Source: JAQGMV01 sp035525455 (GTDB lineage: Bacteria > Pseudomonadota > Gammaproteobacteria > Burkholderiales > SG8-41). Taken from it: a stretch of 8,482 bases of DNA. Positions 1 through 5,606 of the stretch are shown here, in pieces. Position numbers and translations under genes: made by a program. Numbering within the stretch: the first letter of the stretch is position 1; every line of letters starts with the position of its first letter. The notes under the pieces were generated by a model. The model was not told where the DNA came from, made no database searches, and saw only the letters and a list, made by a program, of their open reading frames with translations. Location: NCBI GenBank assembly GCA_035525455.1, contig DATLEF010000040.1, positions 1-8,482 of the forward strand. Reading direction: 5' to 3'.

Positions 1-5
1 AATGC

Positions 6-746
6 TCACTGGCCTATCTCAACGGAAAGTGGAAGGAGTCGGTCACTTTCCTTCTTGACCACGCCGTAGCATTCGCAGGAACGTTTTTCGACGCCTGACC
101 GGTCGAGCACCGTGATCTCGCCGCCGTCGTAGTGAATCAGACCTGCCTTCTGCAGCACATTTGTTGCCTTCTTAACTTCAGCGACGCCGAGGCCGAGCAT
201 GTTTCCGATCAGTTTCTCGGTCATGCTGATTCGTGTTGAAGGCAACCGGTCCAGACTCAATAACATCCAGCGGCATAGTTGTTGATCTACCGGGTGATGC
301 CGGTTACACGCGGCAGTTTGTACCATTTGCGTGATCAATGCCGAGGCGAACATAAGCAGGAGACGGTTCAGCGCTCCCCCGCCATTGAACTCATCCTTGA
401 GCACCTGCGACTTCAGGCGATAGGCGTGACCGGCATTTTGCACGATCGCCCGGCTCTGTGTTGATTCTCCGCCCATGAATAGGGCTATACCGATGATGCC
501 CTCGTTCCCAACGATGGCAATTTCCGCTGACTCACCGTTTTTCATCACATAGAGCAGAGAGACGACGCAGTCGAGCGGAAAGTAAGCGTGGCTCATCGTT
601 TGCCCCGCTTCATACAAGACCTGGCCCAATGTTAGAGGAACCAACTCCAGATCATCGGCCAGCCGCTCACACTCTGCGGCGGATAATGCAGCGAGAAGCG
701 CGTTTTGCTGGGGCCGATGCTGTTCCGCAGCAGAAAGGTTCTTCAT
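6..746 (-). CDS. Crp/Fnr-family transcriptional regulator with altered recognition helix
   Basis: Predicted cytoplasmic one-component regulator of 246 residues. Residues about 25-140 form a cyclic-nucleotide-binding-like beta-roll (YFPLDCVVSLLYVMKNGESAE, then VGNEGIIGIALFMGG). A dimer helix and a conserved NRHHPVDQQLCRWMLLSLDR segment follow (about 148-167). A winged helix-turn-helix lies at about 172-218, and the protein ends in the subgroup signature CECY (224-227). These blocks match a common proteobacterial Crp/Fnr subgroup whose effector is generally unknown. Unusually, the recognition helix reads MLGLGVAEVKKAT where the subgroup usually has MLGVRR-x2-V, and the wing has DGG where SRG or RG is usual, so arginines expected to contact DNA are absent. 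I chose the ATG at 746 because GGAG sits six bases upstream. A GTG at 758 would add four residues but has no ribosome binding site. GC is near 53% in the lines I counted, below its neighbours. It lies 147 bases downstream of the M20 gene on the same strand, so it may or may not share its transcript. Confidence 0.9.
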   Translation of the reverse strand: MKNLSAAEQHRPQQNALLAALSAAECERLADDLELVPLTLGQVLYEAGQTMSHAYFPLDCVVSLLYVMKNGESAEIAIVGNEGIIGIALFMGGESTQSRAIVQNAGHAYRLKSQVLKDEFNGGGALNRLLLMFASALITQMVQTAACNRHHPVDQQLCRWMLLSLDRLPSTRISMTEKLIGNMLGLGVAEVKKATNVLQKAGLIHYDGGEITVLDRSGVEKRSCECYGVVKKESDRLLPLSVEIGQ

Positions 747-752
747 TTCAGA

Positions 753-756
753 CTCC
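753..756 (-). promoter_or_regulatory. Ribosome binding site that decides the Crp-type start
   Basis: GGAG on the minus strand lies six bases before the ATG at 746. It overlaps the alternative GTG at 758, so it can only serve the ATG. This supports the 246-residue form. Confidence 0.6.
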
Positions 757-828
757 ACTCAAATGATTGTGACGCCGATGCTAACGCGCCAGTTCGTCCC
801 GCGGCTGTCGCAGAAAACCAGTTTCAAA

Positions 829-847
829 GCTTGCATGGGTGCTTGCA
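829..847. repeat. Short direct repeat upstream of the Crp-type gene
   Basis: GCTTGCA occurs at 829-835 and again at 841-847, a 12-base period, about one helical turn. It lies 83-101 bases ahead of the Crp-type start, in the 147-base gap after the M20 gene. Tandem seven-base half-sites one turn apart can be regulator sites, but two short copies may also be chance. Nothing else convincing is seen in this gap: no clear promoter pair and no T-tracted hairpin. Confidence 0.25.
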
Positions 848-893
848 AACGGCGCGCCGCACGAACGGTTGTGCCATGGCGACTCCGGGCAGG

Positions 894-2081
894 TCACTCG
901 AGGTAGCGTTCCACGAGCCGCGTCCAGTACGCCGCGCCCACCGTGAGGTTCTCGTCGTTGAAGTCGTAACGCGACGTATGGACGAAGGGCACTTTTTCGC
1001 CGGCGCCGTTTCCGAGACGCACGAACGAGCCCGGCACCTGCTCCAGCATATAGGCGAAATCCTCGCTGCCCGTGACGATGTCGATCGTGCCGACGTTCTC
1101 GTCGCCGACGAGCTCCGCGGCCACCTCGCGCGCGAAAGCAGTCTCGGCTTCGCTGTTGACGAGCACCGGATGGCCCCAGCCGTAATCCACTTCGGCCGAT
1201 GCGCCAAAGCTCGCGGCCTGGGTTTGCGCGAGATCGATGATGCGGCGCTTGAGCAGCTCGCGCACATCGGCGTCGAAGGAGCGCACCGAGAGGCCGATCG
1301 TCGCCTCGTTCGCGATCACGTTCATCGCCTTGCCGGCCTGTATCGTGCCGACGGTCACGACGGCGACTTTCGTCGGATCGACGTTGCGCGCGACGATGGT
1401 CTGCAGCGCCATCACGATGCTCGAGACGGCGACGATCGGATCGACGGTCATGTGAGGGCGTGCGGCGTGGCCGCCGCGGCCTTTGACCGTGATCGTGACG
1501 CGGTCGGACGCCGACATCATCGGGCCCGCGCGAAAATGAAACGTCTTTTCGGGTTTCCCCGGATGGTTGTGAAGGCCGAAGATCGCATCGCACGGAAAGC
1601 GCTCGAAGAGGCCGTCTTTCAACATGCGCTTCGCACCGCAATCGATGCCGGCTTCTTCGGCGGGCTGAAAGATGAGATTCAGCGTGCCGGAGAAATTTTT
1701 CTTCGCTGCGATTTGCTTCGCTGCGCCGAGCAGTATGGTCGTGTGACCGTCGTGGCCGCACGCGTGCATGACGCCCGCGTTCTTGCTCGCGTACGGCAGG
1801 CCCGTCTCTTCCATGATCGGAAGCGCGTCCATGTCGGCGCGGATGCCGATCCTTTTCGTGCCGCTGCCGACTTTGAGCCGGCCGACGACGCCGGTGCCCC
1901 CGACGCCTTCGGTCACTTCGTAACCGAACGACTTTAACTTCTCCGCGACGAGGCGCGCCGTCTCGACTTCCTTGTGGCTCAACTCGGGATGCTGGTGTAT
2001 GTGGCGCCGCAGATCGGTGAGCGCTTTGCGTTCCGACTCGAGGTCTTTGGGCGTGCAGTAGGTCTTAGCTGTTTTCGGCAT
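894..2081 (-). CDS. M20-family amidohydrolase (hippurate hydrolase/N-acyl amino acid deacylase type)
   Basis: Cytoplasmic metal-dependent amidohydrolase of 395 residues, the usual length for family M20 subfamily D. Such enzymes split amide bonds of N-acyl amino acids, hippurate or auxin conjugates. From the N-terminus: RRHIHQHPELSHKE (about 26-39), the metal ligands in HACGHDGH (C108 and H110), QPAEE with the catalytic and ligand glutamates (about 139-143), and GLHNHP (about 169-174). The dimerisation domain carries GGHAARPH (about 203-210). Near the C-terminus are TGSEDFAYML and FVHTSRYDFND, the latter supplying the last conserved histidine (about 368). All expected catalytic residues are present, so it should be active. 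The ATG at 2081 has GGAG six bases upstream; an adjoining GTG at 2084 would sit only three bases from that site. It starts 39 bases after the Bug gene at 2121-3092 and is probably cotranscribed with it. Substrate is unknown; loose annotation as hippurate hydrolase would be reasonable but not proven. Confidence 0.93.
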   Translation of the reverse strand: MPKTAKTYCTPKDLESERKALTDLRRHIHQHPELSHKEVETARLVAEKLKSFGYEVTEGVGGTGVVGRLKVGSGTKRIGIRADMDALPIMEETGLPYASKNAGVMHACGHDGHTTILLGAAKQIAAKKNFSGTLNLIFQPAEEAGIDCGAKRMLKDGLFERFPCDAIFGLHNHPGKPEKTFHFRAGPMMSASDRVTITVKGRGGHAARPHMTVDPIVAVSSIVMALQTIVARNVDPTKVAVVTVGTIQAGKAMNVIANEATIGLSVRSFDADVRELLKRRIIDLAQTQAASFGASAEVDYGWGHPVLVNSEAETAFAREVAAELVGDENVGTIDIVTGSEDFAYMLEQVPGSFVRLGNGAGEKVPFVHTSRYDFNDENLTVGAAYWTRLVERYLE

Positions 2082-2087
2082 CACTGG

Positions 2088-2091
2088 CTCC
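2088..2091 (-). promoter_or_regulatory. Ribosome binding site of the M20 amidohydrolase
   Basis: GGAG on the minus strand, six bases before ATG 2081 and only three before GTG 2084. The spacing favours the ATG. Confidence 0.55.
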
Positions 2092-2120
2092 GCTTTACAT
2101 GGATGAGATAGGTATGCGTT

Positions 2121-3092
2121 TCACTGGCTGTGCTCGAGACCGATCGCCTTGATCACTTTCTGCCACTTCGCTGCTTCCGCCCTGATGAACGCGCCGAATG
2201 CTTCCGGCGTGCTGGGGGCCGGATCAGCGCCGAGGCTCGCCATGCGGTCGCGGAATTCAGGGACGTTGAGATGCCGGCCGATTTCGCGCGAGAGCTTGTT
2301 GACGATGTCCGGCGGCGTGCCGGCGGGCGCGAGCATACCGTTCCAGCCGATCACCACGAGGCCGGGATAACCCGACTCGACGAGCGTAGGGTACTTCGCA
2401 AACGCAGGATCGCGTTTGTCTCCCATCGTTGCCAACAGCCGCACTTTCCCCGCTTCGACCTGCTCGGCGATGCCGCGCATCGATACGAACATGAGCGCCG
2501 CCTGCCCGCTGATCACGTCCACCTGCGCCGGCGTCGAGCCTTTGTACGGCACGTGCAGCATTTTGACACCCGCGGCCTGCGAGAAAAGCTCGCCGGCGAG
2601 ATGCGTCAGGTTGCCGACGCCTGCGGACGCGTAAATCAAATCACCCGGCCGCGACTTCGCGAGCGCGACCAGTTGCTTGATCGTCGTCACCGGAAGCGTG
2701 CGCGTGACGACGACACCGAACGTGTTCGTCGCGATCTGCGTGACCGGTGCAAAATCGCGCACCGGATCGTACGGCATCTTCTTGTAGACGAACTGATTGA
2801 CCGTGACCGCGCTCGGCACTGCGAGCAGCAGCGTGTAGCCATCCGGCTTTGATTTCGCCACCGCTTCTCCGCCGATGATGCCGTTCGCACCCGGACGATT
2901 CTCGACGATCACCGGCTGGCCCCACGATTCGGTGAGCTTCTGCCCGAGGGTGCGCGCGGCGAGATCGGGTCCGGAGGAGGGCGCCTGCGCGACGACGATA
3001 CGAATGAGGCGCGTCGGATACTCCTGCCCTCCTGCGGTGCTCGCCGCGAGACACAACGTTATGATTCCTATAGAGCGCAAATGCAAGTGCAC
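2121..3092 (-). CDS. Bug/TctC-family tripartite tricarboxylate transporter substrate-binding protein
   Basis: Secreted periplasmic solute-binding protein of 323 residues, typical family length. A signal peptide is visible at about 1-22 (LRSIGIITLCLAASTAGGQ), followed by the mature start YPTRLIRIVVAQ. Family blocks in order: VIVENRPGANGIIGGEAVAKSKPDGYTLL (about 61-89), MPYDPVRDFAPVTQI (106-120), YASAGVGNLTHLAGELF (154-170), HVPYKGSTPAQVDVISG (180-196), PTLVESGYPG (235-244) and APAGTPPDIVNKL (255-267). In this family the ligand is usually a carboxylate held between two lobes; here the first loop is AQAPSSGPD rather than the more usual PGG-x2-D form. The GTG at 3092 is chosen because GAGGAGG lies seven bases upstream and translation from it gives a clean signal peptide; an in-frame TTG at 3131 lies within an inverted repeat. 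First gene of a minus-strand pair with the M20 enzyme, and divergent from the flavoprotein gene. No TctA/TctB membrane genes are nearby. Confidence 0.93.
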   Translation of the reverse strand: MHLHLRSIGIITLCLAASTAGGQEYPTRLIRIVVAQAPSSGPDLAARTLGQKLTESWGQPVIVENRPGANGIIGGEAVAKSKPDGYTLLLAVPSAVTVNQFVYKKMPYDPVRDFAPVTQIATNTFGVVVTRTLPVTTIKQLVALAKSRPGDLIYASAGVGNLTHLAGELFSQAAGVKMLHVPYKGSTPAQVDVISGQAALMFVSMRGIAEQVEAGKVRLLATMGDKRDPAFAKYPTLVESGYPGLVVIGWNGMLAPAGTPPDIVNKLSREIGRHLNVPEFRDRMASLGADPAPSTPEAFGAFIRAEAAKWQKVIKAIGLEHSQ

Positions 3093-3099
3093 AGCTGAT

Positions 3100-3106
3100 C
3101 CTCCTC
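3100..3106 (-). promoter_or_regulatory. Strong ribosome binding site that decides a GTG start
   Basis: GAGGAGG on the minus strand, seven bases before GTG 3092. It is the strongest Shine-Dalgarno match in the window and fixes the start of the first Bug protein despite the non-ATG codon. Confidence 0.75.
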
Positions 3107-3108
3107 GT

Positions 3109-3131
3109 TTGACCTTGTAGCGACAGGTCAA
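3109..3131. promoter_or_regulatory. Candidate operator: perfect inverted repeat between divergent genes
   Basis: TTGACCT (3109-3115) and AGGTCAA (3125-3131) are exact reverse complements with a nine-base spacer. They sit in the 69-base gap between the divergent Bug and flavoprotein genes. The repeat overlaps the best -35 candidate for the plus strand and the best -10 candidate for the minus strand, which is where a dimeric repressor or activator would act on both. The cognate regulator is not identified: the site does not match the Crp consensus TGTGA-N6-TCACA, so the Crp-type protein at 6-746 is not an obvious partner. There is no T-tract, which argues against a terminator. Confidence 0.5.
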
Positions 3132-3138
3132 GTATCGT
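3109..3138 (+). promoter_or_regulatory. Candidate promoter for the flavoprotein operon
   Basis: TTGACC (3109-3114) resembles a -35 box, five of six bases matching. TATCGT (3133-3138) is a weak -10, four of six, at a spacing of 18. Transcription would begin near 3145, just ahead of the ATG at 3162. Inferred by consensus matching only. Confidence 0.3.
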
Positions 3139-3141
3139 CAG
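3114..3141 (-). promoter_or_regulatory. Candidate promoter for the Bug/M20 operon
   Basis: On the minus strand, CTGACG (3136-3141) and TACAAG (3114-3119) each match four of six bases of the -35 and -10 consensus, with 16 bases between. Transcription would begin near 3107, immediately before the strong ribosome binding site. Weak individually, but its position over the inverted repeat makes it worth noting. Confidence 0.25.
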
Positions 3142-3161
3142 TGCGGCCTTTAGACGCAAAC

Positions 3162-5138
3162 ATGAACACGCCGACCCCGTACCCATCGCTTTTCTCGGCG
3201 TTCACGCTCGGCGCGAGAACGCTGCGCAACCGCATCGTGCACGCGTCGATGAACACCCACATGGCGGCTGAGACACGCGTGACGACACAGTTGATCGATT
3301 ATCACGCAGCCCGCGCGCGCGGCGGCGCGGCGATGATCGTGACCGAGCCCATCAGCATGGCAAGGCACCAGAACGTGTCTTATCGGGCGCGCGGATGGAA
3401 CGACGACAATATCGACGGGCTCAAGCGCTGGGCCGACGCGGTGGAATCCGAAGACTGCCGCCTGCTGGGTCAGATACAGGATCCGGGACGCGGCCGCCAC
3501 AACACCGGCATCGGCGCTCACGCGGTCGGCGCTTCGTCGCTGCCGGACGATCTTTCATGGACCGTTCCGCACGCGCTCACCGTGAGCGAGATTCACGCGA
3601 TGCTCGAGGATTTTGCCACGTCGACGGCGCGCCTCAAGCGCTGCGGATTCAGCGGCGTGGAGATTTCCGGCGGACACGGGCATCTCTTTCACCAGTTCTT
3701 GTCCCCGTGGTCGAACGCGCGCACCGACGAATACGGCGGCGACTGGGAAGGACGCACGCGCTTCGTGCGTGAGCTCATCAGTGCCGTGCGCGCGTCGTGC
3801 GGCCGCGATTTCCTGCTGGGTCTCAGGCTCCCCGGCAACGATTACGTGCAGGGCGGCATCGGCCCGGCGGAAGCCGCAATCGTCGCATCGCTGCTGACGC
3901 GCTCGGGCGAAGTCGATTACGTGAACTTCGTACAGGGCACGCACGGGCTCGCCCTCGAGCGGCACTTGCCCGATCCCCACGCGGGTCCGTTGCCACATCT
4001 CGAGCTCGAGCGTGGGCTACGCTCCGCGCTGAACGGTGTGCCGCTGGTCGCGGTCGGCAAAATCCACGAGCCTGCCGAGGCCGAGCACATCATCGCATCG
4101 GGCCACGCGGAGCTCGTTGCGCTCGGCCGGCCCCTGCTCGCCGACGCCGCATGGCCGCTGAAAGTGTCGCGGAATCGCGAGCGCGAGATTCGGCATTGCG
4201 TCTTCTGCAATATCTGCTGGGACACGATCAACACGCAGCTGAAGCCGATCGCGTGCGTCAACAATCCGCGTGTCGCGGAGCCCGATGAAGCCGACTGGCG
4301 GCCGGCACCTGCGCGCACGAAACGCCGCGTGGTCGTCGTCGGCATCGGCGTCGCCGGCCTCGAAGCCGCATGGATCGCTGCGGCGCGCGGACATCAGGTC
4401 ACGGCATTCGGTCGCTCGCCGCAAGCCGGCGGCAAGACGCGGCTCCACGCACAGCTGCCGGGTGGCGAGACGCTCAGCGCTATTTACGAATATCAACTCG
4501 CGGCTGCACGCGACGCAGGCGTACGCTTCGAGCTCGGAGTGGAAGTGAGCGCCGCCGACGTGTGTGCGCTCGAGCCGCATGCGGTGGTTCTCGCCGCGGG
4601 TTCGCGCATGCTGCGGCCCCCGCGGATGTCGAGCGACGCGCATTCGTGGCCCGACCTGCGAAGCGCAATACAAGACCTCCTCGAGAAGCCCGCACCCCGC
4701 GCCGGCACGGCGATCGTTTTCGACATGGACCATACCGAAGGGACGTACGCGGCGGCGGAGCTGCTGCGGGCGCTTTTCGATCGCGTCGTCGTGATCACGC
4801 CGCGTGAATACATCGCGCAGAAAACCGCGCTCGTCACGCGCCAGTCGATCACGCGGCGCTTCTTCGCGCACCGCATCGAAGTGATTCCGTTGGCCGAGCC
4901 GGTGTGGGCTGAAAGCTCCGCCGCGAGGCTTACCTACGCGAACGTCTATAGCGGAGAAACAGGCGTGATCCCGGATGTCGGATTCGTCGCGTATTCAACG
5001 CCGCGTGTGCCTGAAGACACGCTCGCGGCGCCGCTGCGTGCTGCGGGTATCGACGTGCATCTCGTCGGCGACTGCGCGCTGCCGCGGGGACTGCTTGCTG
5101 CGACCGCCGAAGGACATGCGGCAGGGAACGCCGTCTGA
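3162..5138 (+). CDS. FMN/4Fe-4S/dinucleotide oxidoreductase of the trimethylamine dehydrogenase-2,4-dienoyl-CoA reductase type
   Basis: Large flavin oxidoreductase of 658 residues in three parts. Residues about 6-335 form an Old Yellow Enzyme-like FMN barrel (LFSAFTLGARTLRNRIVHASM; HQFLSPWSNARTDEYGG at about 177-193; VALGRPLLAD). A 4Fe-4S cluster motif follows with C346, C349, C352 and C365, i.e. C-x2-C-x2-C-x12-C. That spacing is the one I recall for trimethylamine dehydrogenase, whereas bacterial 2,4-dienoyl-CoA reductase has C-x2-C-x3-C-x11-C. The C-terminal part binds a dinucleotide: VVVVGIGVAGLEAA (about 390-403) and VGDCALPRGLLAATAEGHAAGN near the end. Oddities: the barrel has EISGGHGHL where EIHAAHGYL is usual, losing the first active-site histidine, and the second nucleotide site (VFDMDHTEG) lacks glycine-rich character. 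It could be an amine or N-methyl dehydrogenase/demethylase or an enoate reductase; the substrate is open. The ATG at 3162 fits the family N-terminus, although no good ribosome binding site is seen; a GTG at 3141 would add seven residues. First gene of the plus-strand operon. Confidence 0.9.
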   Translation: MNTPTPYPSLFSAFTLGARTLRNRIVHASMNTHMAAETRVTTQLIDYHAARARGGAAMIVTEPISMARHQNVSYRARGWNDDNIDGLKRWADAVESEDCRLLGQIQDPGRGRHNTGIGAHAVGASSLPDDLSWTVPHALTVSEIHAMLEDFATSTARLKRCGFSGVEISGGHGHLFHQFLSPWSNARTDEYGGDWEGRTRFVRELISAVRASCGRDFLLGLRLPGNDYVQGGIGPAEAAIVASLLTRSGEVDYVNFVQGTHGLALERHLPDPHAGPLPHLELERGLRSALNGVPLVAVGKIHEPAEAEHIIASGHAELVALGRPLLADAAWPLKVSRNREREIRHCVFCNICWDTINTQLKPIACVNNPRVAEPDEADWRPAPARTKRRVVVVGIGVAGLEAAWIAAARGHQVTAFGRSPQAGGKTRLHAQLPGGETLSAIYEYQLAAARDAGVRFELGVEVSAADVCALEPHAVVLAAGSRMLRPPRMSSDAHSWPDLRSAIQDLLEKPAPRAGTAIVFDMDHTEGTYAAAELLRALFDRVVVITPREYIAQKTALVTRQSITRRFFAHRIEVIPLAEPVWAESSAARLTYANVYSGETGVIPDVGFVAYSTPRVPEDTLAAPLRAAGIDVHLVGDCALPRGLLAATAEGHAAGNAV

Positions 5139-5157
5139 TCATTAATGTACTTTCAGC

Positions 5158-5161
5158 GAGG
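5158..5161 (+). promoter_or_regulatory. Ribosome binding site that decides the SnoaL-like start
   Basis: GAGG lies seven bases before ATG 5169. The in-frame ATG at 5145 has no such site, so the shorter protein is preferred. Confidence 0.6.
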
Positions 5162-5168
5162 CCCGATC

Positions 5169-5606
5169 ATGACATCGCAAGCGCCAAGTTTCGCCGCCGC
5201 ACTCGCCCGTCTGTACGCTGCAATGGCGAAAGTCGCCAATGGCGACATTTCGGACATCACGGCGCTTTATGCGCACACCGACGATGCCACGAGCTTCTAT
5301 GGCTGGGGCGGCTATGAAAAAGGCTGGCAGGCCGTTTCGAAGCGCTGGGACTGGGCCGGCCGGCAGTTCAAAGGCGGCAGCGTCTCGTACGAGAACGTGA
5401 CCACGGTGGTGTCGTCGGAGCTCGCCTATACCACGGACATCGAGACGTTCGAGGCGCGCATGGAAGGGATGGATCAGCCGACGCGGTGGTCGAACCGCGT
5501 CACACACATCTTCCGGCTGGAGGACGACGAGTGGCGACTCGTCCATCGCCATGCGAACCGGCTCGAAGGCCAATACGCGCCTTCCACTCGGTTGCAGGCT
5601 TCATGA
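5169..5606 (+). CDS. SnoaL/NTF2-like small protein (DUF4440/SnoaL_3 type)
   Basis: Small soluble protein of 145 residues, the usual size of one NTF2-like alpha+beta cone domain. An N-terminal helix (about 7-24) is followed by DISDITALYAHTDDATSFYGWGG (about 26-48) and a KGWQAVSKRWDWAG helix (51-64). A beta-sheet half comes next, with SYENVTTVVSSELAYTTDIETFEAR (73-97) and THIFRLEDDEWRLVHRHAN (112-130). The final W-x-L-V-H-x-H strand is typical of SnoaL-type ketosteroid isomerase-like proteins. Members act as isomerases, hydrolases or cyclases, or only bind ligands, so a specific reaction cannot be assigned. No signal peptide is seen. The gene begins 30 bases after the flavoprotein stop. Its TGA overlaps the ATG of the MmgE/PrpD gene (ATGA at 5603-5606), so the two are very likely translated in a coupled manner and may act on successive intermediates. 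Confidence 0.8.
   Translation: MTSQAPSFAAALARLYAAMAKVANGDISDITALYAHTDDATSFYGWGGYEKGWQAVSKRWDWAGRQFKGGSVSYENVTTVVSSELAYTTDIETFEARMEGMDQPTRWSNRVTHIFRLEDDEWRLVHRHANRLEGQYAPSTRLQAS

Noticed and set aside
763..775. TTGTGA half-site near the Crp-type start as a Crp autoregulation site
   Set aside because: Only one half is present, with no TCACA partner at the required spacing.
859..874. Imperfect hairpin GCACGA-ACGG-TTGTGC as a terminator after the M20 gene
   Set aside because: On the minus strand the fifth pair is an A-C mismatch, the stem is short, and no run of T follows.
705..1937. A 410-codon open frame on the plus strand, antisense to the M20 gene
   Set aside because: Its product is rich in Arg, His, Asp and Ala with no recognisable domain, and it lies opposite a gene with all catalytic motifs intact. 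Long antisense frames are expected in high-GC coding DNA.
3093..3131. N-terminal extension of the first Bug protein to a TTG at 3131
   Set aside because: It would put 13 charged residues before the signal peptide. The GTG at 3092 has a near-perfect ribosome binding site at the right distance.
4017..4871. A 284-codon minus-strand open frame opposite the flavoprotein gene
   Set aside because: Composition is arginine-rich shadow coding with no domain and no ribosome binding site, while the plus-strand frame has clear cofactor motifs.
5145..5168. Upstream ATG at 5145 for the SnoaL-like gene
   Set aside because: There is no ribosome binding site before it, and the extra eight residues translate the GAGG site that serves the ATG at 5169.
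5486..5602. Extended reading frame upstream of the MmgE/PrpD gene, inside the SnoaL-like gene
   Set aside because: The added residues are out-of-frame translation of the SnoaL-like coding region. The family N-terminus begins at the ATGA overlap.
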